Assembly: GCA_033558025.1 (NCBI GenBank)
Contig: JAUCEF010000003.1
Span: 2,816,001 to 2,880,000 of the forward strand
Reading direction: 5' to 3'
DNA: 64,000 nucleotides
Source: Phytophthora sp. 'mugwort'
Taxonomy: Eukaryota; Oomycota; Peronosporomycetes; Peronosporales; Peronosporaceae
The notes under the pieces were generated by a model, which was not told where the DNA came from, did no database searches, and worked only from the letters and a program-made list of their open reading frames with translations. Shown in pieces: positions 20,127 to 32,061 of this stretch. The position numbers and the translations under genes were made by a program. The stretch's first letter is position 1. Each line of letters opens with the position of its first letter.

Positions 20127-23100
20127 TCACTGTGTGGTTTCTTGTCGCCCATCAACATCCAGCCGGGTGGTGCATATCCGCACAACTTGAGCTCGCGTCA
20201 GAGAGAAGACCCCGCACGCCTCCAAAATGGTCGTAAGCTGCTCTAGGCCAGTTTCAACGCCAGCTGTCGAGGTGACAGAGTCATCGTCCAAAGCTTTGGA
20301 AACCTCACGCAGTCGCGCTGCTGGCATCTCCAAGAGGTGACACACGTCGCGAGTAAGTCGGAAGTAGGACCGAGGTAACGCCTTCGATGACCCTGCGGCA
20401 AAGATGGCAACCAGAGCCTTGACGTCCCATACATATTGATGTTCCCCCGCACTGCTCATTCGAATCGACTCGTCCGTCGGTGCAGGGTCATAGAACGCGT
20501 CAAAGAGCGCACTGTCGACAGCCGACGCTAGAGGTTTCCAAAAACCGGGCCAGCATTCGGGGAGAAGCAGCTTACGCGCGCACGACAGCACGCTGCTGAC
20601 GAGCGTGTAGCAACCCGCCAACTCAGAAGATACCCCATGAATGATGTGTAAATGATTGTTGCTGGTTGTATCATTATCGTATGTCTCCGTCCAAAATGGG
20701 CTGCAGAATAGGTACATGTACACGAACGCACAGCATCCAAGCACACATGAGTCAGACATGGTAAAAGATATGCATGTAGCCGTCTTCGTACCTCAAGCGA
20801 TAGGCGTCCACATCGCGCTCCATTGCGCGCACCAGAGCGTTCTTGCCACCTTCGAGCAACGTCGTCGCCAGCGACTTGAACTCCGAAATCTGGTGCTCGA
20901 ATATCATGTGCGAGAAGAGAAGTGTCTCATGATCGTCGTGCTCTTCCGCCTTGTTGATCGGATTGTTCTTGTTGTCGTTCGCTGCAGCGGCGGGCGGGGA
21001 TCTATCCACTGATGGGACCTCCGCTCCTGCCGCCTTAATCATGTCGTCGGTCTCTGCACGTCGAAAAAAGCTCTTCATCGTCTTGGATCCGACCGAATAT
21101 GCAGCGGAAAACGCGGCGGTTGGCCCAATCATGGCACCTGGTCCAGCAAGCGCTTGGCGAACTGCCGTCGCTTCTTCTGTGGCGAGGACAGCAGCCGAAG
21201 CACGCGCAAGAACCTGCTTCGAGTAGGCCACGTGCATTCGAAGCACTTGTGCCCGAGTCGTCTCCGAGCGCGCGACCTTCCTCGAAAGCTCCAGAAAGAC
21301 ACTACTTTGTTCCCATGCCGCCAACGCGTGTGCTACATGCTGCAGCGCATTCACCAACACAAACAGTTCTCCCCATGAGCGATGCACTTGCGAGCTTGTA
21401 GCCTTCTTCTTGGTCAAGGTGCTGATGCACTGACGTCCGCGAGCATCACACAGCTGCCCAAATCGACGCAGAAGCGGGAGATGCACTTGCATGACGTACA
21501 AATACCGGTGCTCATCCGTTTCCATGAGCGTGAATCGTTGAGAGAGGAAGTCGAGTAGAGCTACAAATCGGAGCGCTACCGGAGGGACGAGCTCTTGATC
21601 GTGTTCTGATGCAGATCTCTCTCGACGGTCGTACACTTCGACCTCAAGCTGCCAGACTGAGTCCTTCTTTCCGTGAAAAACACTCCAAGCAAAGTCGTCG
21701 CCATCCGATGATTCCGCTTCGAGAGTCGATGACAGCACACGGTGCGCGTACTCAACATCGACACTTGTCCACGCGAATAACACGTCATTACTCGATGTGA
21801 ATACGTCAATGCAGCGCGGGTAAGCGCGACGGTCCGCACTAGCCCAGGAACCATACCCAATGTCATCGTCAATATTCTGCTCAAAAAGCAGCACTTCATC
21901 CAGTGTATGGCACAATAGTGACGAGTTCTGTGCACGAAAACCACCAGTAGTTAGATTTCGCGTGCGTTAGCTCCACGTGCATCCATCTCAAACACTCACC
22001 GCTAACAATGTGGGCAGGTCCTGTGAAAGCTTACGACAAGCAGCTTGTACAAGCCCACGCAACAGAAGAATCTGGGCGTCCCAGCAATGGACCTCTTCGC
22101 GGTGTCGATGCAGCTCAGGAGTTAGCGCATGTGCCAGAAATCGCGTGTGTACATTGGTTTGCTCCTGCACGTGGCTCAAATACCATTCGGGCTTGGCGAG
22201 TCGGTTCGTCGCGCTCTCAGGGCGCTCAAAATGATAGCGGAAGCGCAGTAGTAACGGATCCAAGACGCAGTCCATCGCCCACAGCTGCGTCGTCGCTGAC
22301 GCAGGCTGCGACTGCTGACTAAGCTGCAACGTCAGCAAGTATCGAAACGCCTTCGACACGTCCCGCAGTTCGGTCTCCTGCCAAGGGACAAAAGTATCAC
22401 CAAAAACCACGTCAAATCTCAACCTTAACCTCTGCTCTCAGCATCTAAAACCCACCTTTTCAGCCAAATCCTGTTGCGTCGTCAATGGTTGCGGCCACTC
22501 GATCTTCTCCAGTGCCAACTGCAGCTTCTCCACTGCAAAGCGACGTAAATCTACTGACAAATCCTTCACCCGTCGAGTGGCTTCTCTCTGTTAGAAAAGA
22601 AACAATAATAACAAACGAGTTAGATATCCATGATATTCACTAAATAGAAGCTGTAAAAACTCACTCGGATGACAGTAAATTCCTCGGGAAGAGCTCCAGC
22701 AAAAGTTGCAAAACTCGTGAACGCTTCCAGAGCGTCCGGTGTGGCTTGGACAGCCCGCTTTTTGGCTTCTTGGCTCAGCTTCTCCACTTGCACAGCCGCT
22801 TCGAGATACCTGGCTCGACTCTGGAGTGTCTGGAGCTTCGTGAGCCCCGGGCGGACGATGCTCTCCAACTGTAGGAAGTGTTGTTCTGCAAGGGTGAGTT
22901 GCGGTTGAAGTGACTTGAGCTCAGTATCCACAGCTAAAACATCGCAATGCTCTCCAAATGTGTTGACCGGAACCTCGGCCGGATCCAACGCCGTTGTCAG
23001 TACCGTGAGCTCTTCCTGTGTGCGTAGCCGCAACGCCGCTAGCGCCGAGGAGACCTCGGTCCAGTCCACGTCCTGAAGCTTTTGATCGGACGCGTCGGCG

Positions 23101-23156
23101 GTCACGGCGGCCAGCAGAGTCGAACTCAGAGTCGCGAGCGGCAGCGTCGACGCCAT
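20127..23156 (-). CDS. RINT1/TIP20-like vesicle tethering protein (5 exons)
   Basis: Five exons on the minus strand: 23156-22665, 22587-22456, 22377-22000, 21927-20792 and 20700-20127. The introns are 77, 78, 72 and 91 nt; all begin GT and end CAG. The exons sum to 2712 nt, exactly 904 codons, giving 903 aa. RINT1/Tip20 proteins form the Dsl1/NRZ tether with ZW10 and NAG, which captures Golgi-derived vesicles at the ER. Supporting motifs are an N-terminal coiled region with SRARYLEAAVQVEKLSQEAK, a mid-region of the RINT1 type (DVLFAWTSVDVEYAHRVL; RFVALLDFLSQRF; YVMQVHLPLLRRFGQLCDAR) and a helical C-terminus (PRSYFRLTRDVCHLLEMPA). Length is close to the family's usual 800 aa. The second intron was placed at CAG 22378-22380 because the nearer AG would give a 24-nt intron. 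Confidence 0.82.
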
Positions 23157-23452
23157 GATCGAGATGTGGAATTGTAATATTTATGTAATGTAATGCACTC
23201 TTGGACTTTACGGGTCAATAGTTTTAAGGATTACGCTACATTTTAGTTGATTGACAGTTAGAAATTTAAGGAAAAATAAATTTACCTCCGTTTGAATAAA
23301 TAAAAATATGCGCCATACTCATACAGGCTACACTAAGTATTGGTGCACTGGTAACACCTCAGGTCATCTTCGCAATTGAACCTACAATCAGAAGTGGAGG
23401 AACGGCGGCAGCTAGAAGCTGGGACCCAACCGCGCATTCTAGACGATTAAAA
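23157..23452. other. AT-rich intergenic
   Basis: Presumed promoter side of the RINT1-like gene on the left and edge of a MULE on the right. Nothing specific seen. Confidence 0.5.
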
Positions 23453-25198
23453 ATGGGCGATGAGGCGTTCTTCGACCAGCGTACCTACACTTCTATGCGT
23501 GACATCGTCTCTGCTGTAATTGACTACAATCAAAACGTGGGCACGCCATTTAGAGTGGTAGCTAGCGATAAGCGCCGATACAAAGCACGTTGTACAAGTT
23601 CAACCTGCGGCTTCGTTGTGGAATTTGCTTGTTCAAGGGCCGTCACTGTTCATATCACAGTTGTCCCATTGAAACGGCCGCTATATGTGCACGTGCCCTT
23701 GAATCGAAAATGGACAGCAAAGCAGCTCACGTCCAATCCGCATGTCCGTTAGCTTTTCGTTCAACGTGGCCGAGACGTATCGCCTGTGACGATTCGAGAT
23801 ACGCTTGCTAAGCAAGTGAGACAGATATCGTACATGAACTGTGTGAACGCGTGCAAGCGCCTTTATATCGAGTTTGTCGGAGCTGATTCGCTTCAGTATG
23901 GGTTTATGACGTCGTATATAGAAAAATTGAACGAACGTGGGTACAAAGCTGTTGCTGAAGTTGATAGTGGCTGTTTCAAGCACTGCGCAAATGTCTTCCG
24001 AGAGGGCCGTCATCATTTCTACCTTATGCTGACCGTGGGCTTAGCGTTGACGGCACGTTCCTTAAAACGGAATACGGGGGATTTTGCTTGTTGCGTGCTT
24101 TCGGAATCGAAATGGGGAGCTTCAGATCGTGGGTATTGCAGTAAACGCCAATGAAGATAACTGGAGTTTTTTCTGAAACATTTACTGAAAATAATATATC
24201 ATGCATCCCGGCTTTTATCATCTCTGATCGTGATAAGGGAATTGTACCAGCCGCTGGAAATCTTTCAGTAATCCCCAACCATTTTTTTCCGTTTTCGCCA
24301 CCTAATGATAACTTCAACAAGAAGTTCAAGTCAAACAAATTGAAAAATGCGGCGTGGGTGCTAGCTAGGGCTGCATCAAGTTCAGTCTACTATGAAAATG
24401 CAGAAGAGTAAAGATCATTGAACGGAGCCGCTTTTGATTGGCTCACTGCCATAGGTAAGGAGAGGTGGTCGTTTACGTACAGACCGTGCCCACGCTACTC
24501 TATGTTGACCTCCAACAATGTGGTGTCTATCAATGGTGCTTTGAGAAAGATCCGAAACTTCGATTCTAGATGGCTTGATGACAATAAAGCGGTATGTTGG
24601 CGAGAAACGGGCTGAGTCGGTTGCAAGTCGGCATCATGGGGTGCGTAAACTTTAAATGCCAGCTCTCCCGCAGGGCGTGTCCATGGCCATTTACGACGTA
24701 TGGAATTATCTGCGAACTCATCGCAATCATTTCTTATGAAAGATTCGTTCGTCAACGGTGCCAAGCCAACGGAATTTGGTGTTCATCTAGCTTCGACACC
24801 AGCACTATGTTCCTGCAAAATGGATGGAGACTTATGACTCCGTGTGATCATGGACTATTTCGCTTACGCTATGCGAACTGCATTGCGGATATTCATAGCT
24901 TCTTCGGTCATACCTGGCTAACCTCAACGTATAAAGCAGCTTACGAACAGGCAGGCAGCAACTACAGCCAACCTCCTATTCTTCGGACAGAGCTCAGTCG
25001 AAGTGAATGCAAGGGTAAGAAAATCAAGCGCAAACGAGGTCGTCCAAAACACGGAGACGCAAAGAGTCTCAAGCGGCAACACGCGCATTAGATCGCTCCG
25101 CAGAAATCATTCGTCGGTGTTCACGATGTGGCCATGCTGGACATAAGGTTCGCAGTTGTCGTAAGAAAATCCTAGCTGAGGAAGCAGAGAGGATTTAG
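23453..25198 (+). pseudogene. MULE (Mutator-like) transposase pseudogene
   Basis: The first 100 codons are intact and look like a MuDR N-terminal domain (FRVVASDKRRYKARCTSSTC). The next frames give the catalytic core: LSVDGTFLKTEYGGFLLVAC (about 24040-24100; the Asp of DGTFLK is the first catalytic residue), GIAVNANEDNWSFF (about 24130-24170) and FIISDRDKGIVPA (about 24213-24252; second Asp). A degraded SWIM region lies near 24830, and a basic linker KGKKIKRKRGRPKHGD and a CCHC knuckle (CSRCGHAGHKVRSCRK, about 25118-25170) close the protein. At least five frame breaks and many stops. No Ulp1 module follows this copy. Confidence 0.82.
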
Positions 25199-25249
25199 TA
25201 AAGGATTAAGTCCATTATATGACCCTGCACATACTCCATCAAATCCATT

Positions 25250-26393
25250 TACGTCGAGTACTGTTGCTCACTGCACGAAATGTCAACCTAGCAAGCAATT
25301 AAGTACGCTAGTTCGAGCGCCTCCGTCTTACGAGTACAGGCGGGGAACCTCGATGTCATCACAACAACTTTAATCATTATGGTTGGTACACCACTCTCGA
25401 CCGTGGCAACAGTACATCCAAATCCGAGAATACTCAGCGTCTTGGCAGCGCTCGGTCGGTTTGGCCCGAGCAAATTGGAGACGCGGATCTGCGTGCCCGA
25501 GCCGAAACCTCAGAAGAGCGCCCCCAGCAAACACCAGAATCCCGACACGATATCGTTGGCAGCGAGGATGCCCGAGGACGCCACATTAGGCACCAAGCTG
25601 TTGACAGCGGCAAGAGCAGAAGTGTTGCAGAGCACGGCCATGCGCTCGTATGTAAACTCCCTGAAGTCCTAGGTACTCCATGCCAGCAGGTGTATTTTAT
25701 TGAAACAACTCAGTACCACGTGAGCGCCGCTGGCTGGAACCACGAGGCCACCACCGTCGCCAACGCTGACCCGTCCTAACCGATACCGCCCTGCCAAACG
25801 CGTCGGAAATGAAACAAATAGTTATCCACGACAGACCGCCATGGATGTACAGCCGCAAGCAGACGTCCACCAAGTTCGGCCAGATGATGAACATTAAGAT
25901 CCGCGAGAAACGGAAGCCGAGACGCTCGACTTCCACAGCGCCCGTCGACACGCGCAGTCCCAGCTCCACGAACCACTAGTACAGCATTAGCGCGGGCGTG
26001 CATATCGTCATTAGCGTCAGTCCATCTGCCCATCAATTTACAGTTACCGGCTCCCTAAACATGTATGGAGAGCGACATAACGGCCGACATGCTGGACCAC
26101 ACAGTTAGCAGCGGAACCGTTATCCAGACGGACGTAGACAGCTCCGTCATGCCAAGAACTGCAGTCGCGTTCAGCGCGACGCGCGAAAAGATGGCGGGCA
26201 AGACCTGAAGCACGATGGAGGAAAGGCCGAGGAACTCCTTCTGGACGTCTACTTCGGCTCCTCCGAGGTCAGGAGACGTCACGATCAGTGCGTCACGTGG
26301 CCCCATTTTGCTCGCTAAATAACTTGTGGCGGTGTGCATTGCGCGATGGACGTCCATCATTGTCAGATAAAAGCCATGGTGCGTGGCCCACAA
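25250..26393 (-). pseudogene. MATE-family transporter relic
   Basis: Minus-strand frames contain hydrophobic segments with MATE character. The upstream piece (26290-26060) has QKEFLGLSSIVLQVLPAIFS and GMTELSTSVWITVPLL. A middle piece (about 26000-25830) has PALMLY-stop-WFVELGLRVSTG and a further membrane segment. The last piece (about 25670-25340) reads AAVNSLVPNVASSGILAAND, then FWGFGSGTQIRVSNLLGPNR, close to the GxGSGTQIRVSNLLG motif of MATE antiporters. Part of the transporter is missing and there are stops and frameshifts. MATE proteins export organic cations or drugs; this copy is dead. It is the only host-type gene relic inside the transposon block, so it was probably carried there by duplication or cut off by insertions. 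Confidence 0.5.
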
Positions 26394-26539
26394 GAAATAG
26401 TATGGTGCATATTTTTTATTAGCTGTGTCTCGTGCCCTGTTTCCCAGTCGATGAAAAAGGGTTAGATTTACTCAGATGCAGGTTTCTTCCAGGCCTTGGC
26501 CAGTTTCCTTTCAGGTTTTCATTTTTGGACGAACTAAAA

Positions 26540-28884
26540 TATAATCCAAATATTACACAGGTAGCGGTGACCTCGATACCTGTAGTAGTCATGTGAACGC
26601 TACATGAGCTAAGTGAAGTGACGAAGAAAAGCTTTTGTCGGCATGCAGAATTACAGCTGAACCAATCGTCTCTACCAGGTATGTCCAAATATTGATACAG
26701 GTATTGCCCAGGTAAATGCCATGTATTAACCACTACGTTCCAAACCGCATACACCATGCCATGCTCTTCACGTACCAGCGACGCTTCCCCTCCAAGATTT
26801 CGTGAAGCATCTTCAGGCGTAGCTTGGCGATGCCAGCAGGGGTCACGTCTGTTAGCACATCGCTGGACACGGCCTTCCAGAGGTGGAGGCATGCAAACAC
26901 ACCACAGCTGTGGCTATACCTCTGCAAAGTCCCTTCACCATTCACCTCACTGTACTTGTCAGGCATTGCGGAGACGATCTCCTACGCGATGGCCTTCAGA
27001 CGCTTCATGTTTTGCTTTATGCCGATGCTGTCGTACAGCTGAGTCATTTTAGGATCACCAAGCTGACCCAGTGAACTCCACTAATGATGATAGGCATCAA
27101 GACAAATTGTCGGGCAGAAATACCAGTACGAATCTTCAATAGTTTTTTATCCGCAAGTAGCGGCCCCTTTTTGGTTGGCTCCTTCAGCGGTTGGTTCTGC
27201 GGGGGTGGAATCATCATCGTCGCGTTGTTCTCCTAGGTCTTCAAAAACACCGAGAAGGCGCGCATCGTGCCGTCATTCAACCGCGTTGAACCTCTGACGC
27301 AGTAGAGGCCAGACCTCGCGAAGTCGAAACCGAATTCAGGTATGACCGGGTATGGCCAGGCATGCAAGAAGTCATCATCGCCGCGCCTACCGCAGCATGC
27401 TCCTCCACAGTTCTCTTAACCTCCGTGTTAAGCCAAGCCCACTTCCATAGCCATTTCATGCCTTCAAGCTGTTCTCTGCTGCGTGTACAAATCTTTATAA
27501 TTACCACTACGTATCCATCCGGACCCCTGACGTTTTCTTCACCGCTATCAAGCTGGATCTCCTCCTTCTGTAAGTAACTTCTCGCGCAGCTGTACAAGCG
27601 CCATGTCAACCGTTGGCTCGGGAAGTCAATAACGTGCATTATCCAAAACGTAGTTTAGGTCGAGTCGCCAAGCTAGTGGTTTACCCACGGACTTTTTTTA
27701 ACACCGGAAAGGTCGCGAGGAATGACCTACCTCACGCAGGCCGGGCTGTATCTCTTTCAAGGCTGCTACCACTTCGCACACGTCTCTTTCGCGGAGCAGG
27801 CGACGCAGTTTCATACGCTGGTTGTATTCTTTCAGATCCGCCTTTGCTTTCGCGCGCTGTTCGTTGCGGTTCAGTCTGGGACGCCCGACCGACACAACAG
27901 TGCCATTCAACGCGATCTGCATGGGTGGTACTGCTGTCGCGATTGCTGGCTGGACGCACGATTATTGCGTAGGTGGGACGTCATCCGCGATATCACCACT
28001 ATCGGTACCACCGTCAGCACCGCTGGCAGCACTCCAACCGCTACCACTGCTGTCACCGCCGGCAGTTCCACCGCCCGTTCCTCCGTCAGTGCCACTACTG
28101 GCAGCATCGTTACCGCTGTCCATACTGCCGGCGGCACCTCCACCGCTACCAGCTGCCACTCCCGGGACCTTCGTCATGGTTTTTTTTTACCTTCTGCATT
28201 ATGACGGTGCTGGGTCTGGTCTATATCGATCCGTCCTTGCCAAATATTATGCCACTAATTGCCGAATTGATCCTGGCCCTGCCGAACGTTTCATTATCGA
28301 ACTGAGCTAGCTTTCCACTGATACGACCAAACGTTTGCCGTGCATGCCGATATTTCTCCTGCTCCGTTTGATTTTTGGTAGTCGCATGAACGTCTCGCTT
28401 GAAGATCTCGGCAATCTGACAGACCTTGCATAGATAATCGACTCTGCCCGTACCGCCTACGTGAAAAAGAACGCCAAAATGCACCACATACAGGGGTTAA
28501 CGCCTTGGTAAACCTGGGAATATGACTGATACCTGCATGAAACCCTGAAAAAACGTGGACATACCTGGATGCGAGAGCATCAAAGGAATGACAAACGGAC
28601 TTCCGCTTCTCTGCTGAGCACCATCGCGTGTCAGCACGGAACTTCATGGTGAGCGGAAACCCGCAGTCACACTCCAAGCTCTCCTTCTGCAACACGCACT
28701 AGTACTCACCTCGACGCACTGTGACTGTCTCTCCGTTGTCCATGAAAGTGTATGTGGTCGCAATGTCCGGGCCCACGGCGACGCCGTACTGGGTCTTGAT
28801 GGCGGCAGCCACCCATCCCGTCGTCATGCCAAGCACGACGTTCATCTCCTCCGCGTATGTAGTGCCCCGCAACGTACCAGGCAT
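26540..28884 (-). pseudogene. MULE-derived ORF with SWIM finger and Ulp1-like (C48) protease
   Basis: Only the C-terminal half of a MULE-type protein is visible. From high to low coordinates: RGTTYAEEMNVVLGMTTGWV (about 28870), a SWIM zinc finger (ECDCGFPL near 28665, then after a frameshift PC-stop-HAMVL near 28630), TFGRISGKLAQFDNETF (about 28330), a Gly/Ser/Ala-rich linker (28177-27965), GRPRLNRNEQRAKAKADLKE (about 27880), and a Ulp1/SUMO-protease-like domain. The protease triad is visible: His in GVHWVSLVI (codon 27071-27073), Asp in LYDSIG just downstream, and Cys in SHSCGVFACLHLW (codon 26904-26906). Frameshifts and stops separate the parts. Ulp1 proteases cleave SUMO; fusion to MULEs is known from plant Kaonashi elements. 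TACCTG/CAGGTA words cluster at both ends (26555-26745, 28480-28580). Confidence 0.68.
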
Positions 28885-29239
28885 CTCAACGTTAGCGTAA
28901 TATACTTCCTTTTTATGCCGCTAAAAGGCGAGGAGAGCTTGTAAGCTGGAGTGCATGGACAGATGTCCCTTCAAATGCTGCTTCACTTTGCTGATAGACT
29001 CTTCACTCGGTGAAGTGAGGCAAATCAACACGGCACGTCATCACCCACATGTTCTTGTAATCATCCCAATTCTTTTCAAAATACTGTGGAGAAGCGTCTA
29101 ATAAAAATCTCAAACCCCGCGGCAACGAGCCGATATGCGACATAGGTGGAGGAGATCAGCCAGAGGACAACTGGCAGGGGGCGGAAAGCGAGTTTGGCGG
29201 CGACCCAGATCGTGACCGATCTACTCTTTATATGACCAC
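28885..29239. other. No supported gene
   Basis: Spacer between the MULE relic and the GATC-rich LTR region; nothing recognised. Confidence 0.45.
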
Positions 29240-29739
29240 AGTCACTCCAATCGATCCTCGATCACGGCCGATCTTAGACCAGATCCGGACAAGGGATGAA
29301 GATCAAGACCGATCGGCGACATGCGGATCGGACAACGTTTAGTCTCGATCGGCTCAGAACGGATCGGCGCCGAACAACAAGATTGGAGTCAAGGGTCATG
29401 GATCAATACGGTGACATGCAAATCACGGCCGGCCTGGATGCCCTCATTAATATTCAGCGGACCGTACTCGATCAAGATCAGCCCTCGGTCGGATCGGTAC
29501 ACCCTTTCTGGCAGATCGGTATACAGGTTCGGACATACGGGATCTGACAGATCGGGCCGATCCGGCGATCAGGGTTCAAAAGTTCGGGCTGATCCGGCAT
29601 CCACAGATCGGCCTACACCCCGTCGTCCGGGATCGGGCTGATCGGATCGACCTTGCAGTCGAGATCGAGCCGATCGATAACGGGATCTGGCAGATCGGGT
29701 TGATCCGGCGATCAGGGTTCTGAAGTTCCGGCCGCATAT
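29240..29739 (+). repeat. GATC-rich degenerate tandem repeats (LTR U3 region)
   Basis: Very dense in GATC, mostly as AGATCGG, CGATCGG and GATCCGG words. A unit of about 131 bp is tandemly duplicated (shared GGCCTACACCCCGTCGTC at about 29610 and 29741). The same style continues to 29970 and, inverted, at 32800-33290. It lies directly upstream of LTR arm 1 and is probably its U3. Confidence 0.6.
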
Positions 29740-30718
29740 CGGCCTACACCCCGTCGTCTGAGATCGGGCAGATAGGGTCGACCTTGCGGCCAAGATCGAG
29801 CAGATCGGGTTGATCGATATTGGCCGACCGGCGTACAGGTTCCGACATCCTCTATCTGTCAGATCGACATACCTGTTCCCGACATACGCGATCTGGCAGA
29901 TCGGGCCGATCGATGTTGGTAGATCGACATACGCGTTCGGACATCCGCGATCTGGCAGATCGAGATTCGATCAGCAATCAACCTCGGGGATGTGCAAGCG
30001 TGAAAGCGGTACGTGTTGGGGTGGTTGAAGAAGGGCAAGGTTCAGGAGATTCAGGTGGTACGAGATAGAGTTCAGGATGGGAAGATAGGACAAGAAAAGG
30101 ATGAACACCAATCAGAATCGAATTTACATTGGACTAACTTAGGCCATTTTATGTGCCGCTGGAAGGGATCTGCATTGGTCCTCCCCAAGTATCAACTAGC
30201 CCAAGGTAGCAGATCGAGCGTCGCTGTGAGAAAATCGAATCGGATATTGGCCGACCCTCCCCCACGCTAGCGAACTTCTGCTCATACCTCGATCGGTCGG
30301 CATTCAGTGCTTGACCGACGATCGCTTCGACTCTCAACTCTCAAGCGTCCGCTAAAGGAAGCGGCAAGCAACTCAAGGAAAGGGAAGGAACAACGCCACA
30401 CGGCAACCTCGGCCTCGGATCAAGTCCAGGCCCCCGATCAAAGGTCGACTACCTCAGATCGGAACCAGTAACGGCAGCAGGGTGAAGACTCCCGCGCTGC
30501 TCCACGCCCCCGCTCCCGCCAGGATGTTCAAGACTTTACATCGCTGCATCCTTCGGAGTCCCAAGAGAGCAGATCCAGCCCACCGACGGGTACACAAGGT
30601 GAGACCAAATTCAGCTGATCACGGATCATCAGGGAACCCCTCCGTTAGTCGGTGTCTGGGCGCAGTTGGTAAGCGGATCGGGTCTTAAACATATTTTGAC
30701 CGATCCCGCTACACCACA
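29740..30718 (+). mobile_element. LTR arm 1 of an inverted LTR pair
   Basis: This roughly 980-bp segment is nearly identical, in reverse orientation, to 32062-33036. The arms align with no net indel over 29810-30688: paired positions always sum to 62776. It ends in CGATCCCGCTACACCACA, the U5 end shared with LTR copies A and B, and is followed by an internal region with gag, so it behaves as a 5' LTR. Its 5' boundary was not located because the GATC-rich part diverges between arms. Confidence 0.7.
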
Positions 30719-32061
30719 ATTGTGCGCGTGTCGGATCTCTTGGTGACTCAGGATTTCACCGTGAGTCCACAGAAGAAGATGTGAAAGTGAAGAGTGAACA
30801 AGCGTCGTAGGAGATCGGATCGACGACGACGCCGCTGAATGAAGCGAGATCCGCATATAGGCAGAGCCCTGGGAGGAGCGCTGTCGACAGTAGAGAGGCA
30901 GATCCGGACCCGGATCTGGAAGAGAAGCCTCGAATTCCTCCCTAGGTCCTTTCGGGGACTCCCGCAGATCTCGATTCGCATCGAGATCTGCTAAGCGATA
31001 CAGGAAAGGCCAAGTCTGAACCTTACTCGTTCGCTATTTTTGTAGCTACAAGATCGGTGCCGAAGAAGAATAAGAATAAGATTACGAAGAAGATACTGAA
31101 GGCCCCCGAGTCAGAGACGGAAAACCAGACTCAGATGTCCACAGCGATCTGGACTGAAGATGCCCTGGAGATCATATACCACCGGAAGACCTTACGTGAG
31201 TTCTTGATCCACGATCCGGTGATGACGATCATGCAGGTGCGCCAGATCGGGGACTTGAAGGGCCCGATAGGGAGACCACACCAGCCGTCGAGGAAGCTGG
31301 GCCTGTGAAGACACGCCGGAGGTCAGACTGGGTCGTCTCACTACGCATTGGCCACCTCAGAGCCGGACTCAGACAGCTCGATCGGCCCGGAACGGATGCA
31401 GTTAGGCCCGTCAGGCGCGGCCCTTCTTCGATCACGCTTAAATACGTCCGATCAGACGTCCCCAGAGAAAGGTCAGCGGAAGAAGCTGCCTCCATCCACG
31501 ACCGGAGAGAAGGCCGCAAATCCGCCAGACGTGCCGAAGGGCCAGTTGGAATCATAGTCCCAAGCAGCCATGACTCGTGTTCTGGAGGAAACAACGTGTG
31601 ATCACTGCACCCAAAACACCAGTTCAGAAGGCTCATTTGGGATCACAAGACGCGGACATGGAATCGGTAGGATCGCCGGGGTACCAGCCGTCTCTCGGTA
31701 AATATGACCCAGATGATCTGGATATCCCACGTGCAAGACATGTAGCGGTCGCACAGCCGCAACTGGATCGGGAGGTGCCTCACTGATCCAACGCGACCGA
31801 ATCTCAGCGATCTCAGACTTAAAAGAGTTTACCGGCTAGGATCAAGATGGAGACCGAACTAGAGCGTGGGTCAGCAAGGTTAAATCGGCGTTCCTGCGAG
31901 ATCAGGCTTCAGACGAAAAGAAATGTCTGATCTTCGCCGATCTACTCGCAGTACCAGCCAAAACCTGGTGCCGATCGACTCGGAACAAGTGGAGCGATCT
32001 GCTTCGCAGCTTTCAGACGCAATACTGCGGTCTGGGCGTCTCCGTTGCATGGCGGTATTAC
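30719..32061 (+). pseudogene. Gypsy gag fragment between inverted LTRs
   Basis: Internal region of an LTR element. A Lys-rich N-terminal frame starts at 31057. The frame at about 31860-32060 gives the retrotransposon gag core: RTRAWVSKVKSAFLRDQASD, KKCLIFADLLAVPAKTWC and FQTQYCGLGVSVAWRYY, a pattern I know from Phytophthora gypsy elements. The gag is cut in mid-domain, immediately after the YY codons, by the U5 tip of the inverted LTR. No pol is present. Confidence 0.65.

Noticed and set aside
22432..22455. Short 24-nt intron in the RINT1-like gene
   Set aside because: Too short; the next CAG gives 78 nt, keeps the frame and matches the other introns.
27962..28177. Gly/Ser/Ala-rich 71-codon frame as a small secreted protein
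   Set aside because: No signal peptide. It sits between SWIM and Ulp1 parts on the same strand and is best seen as the linker of that protein.
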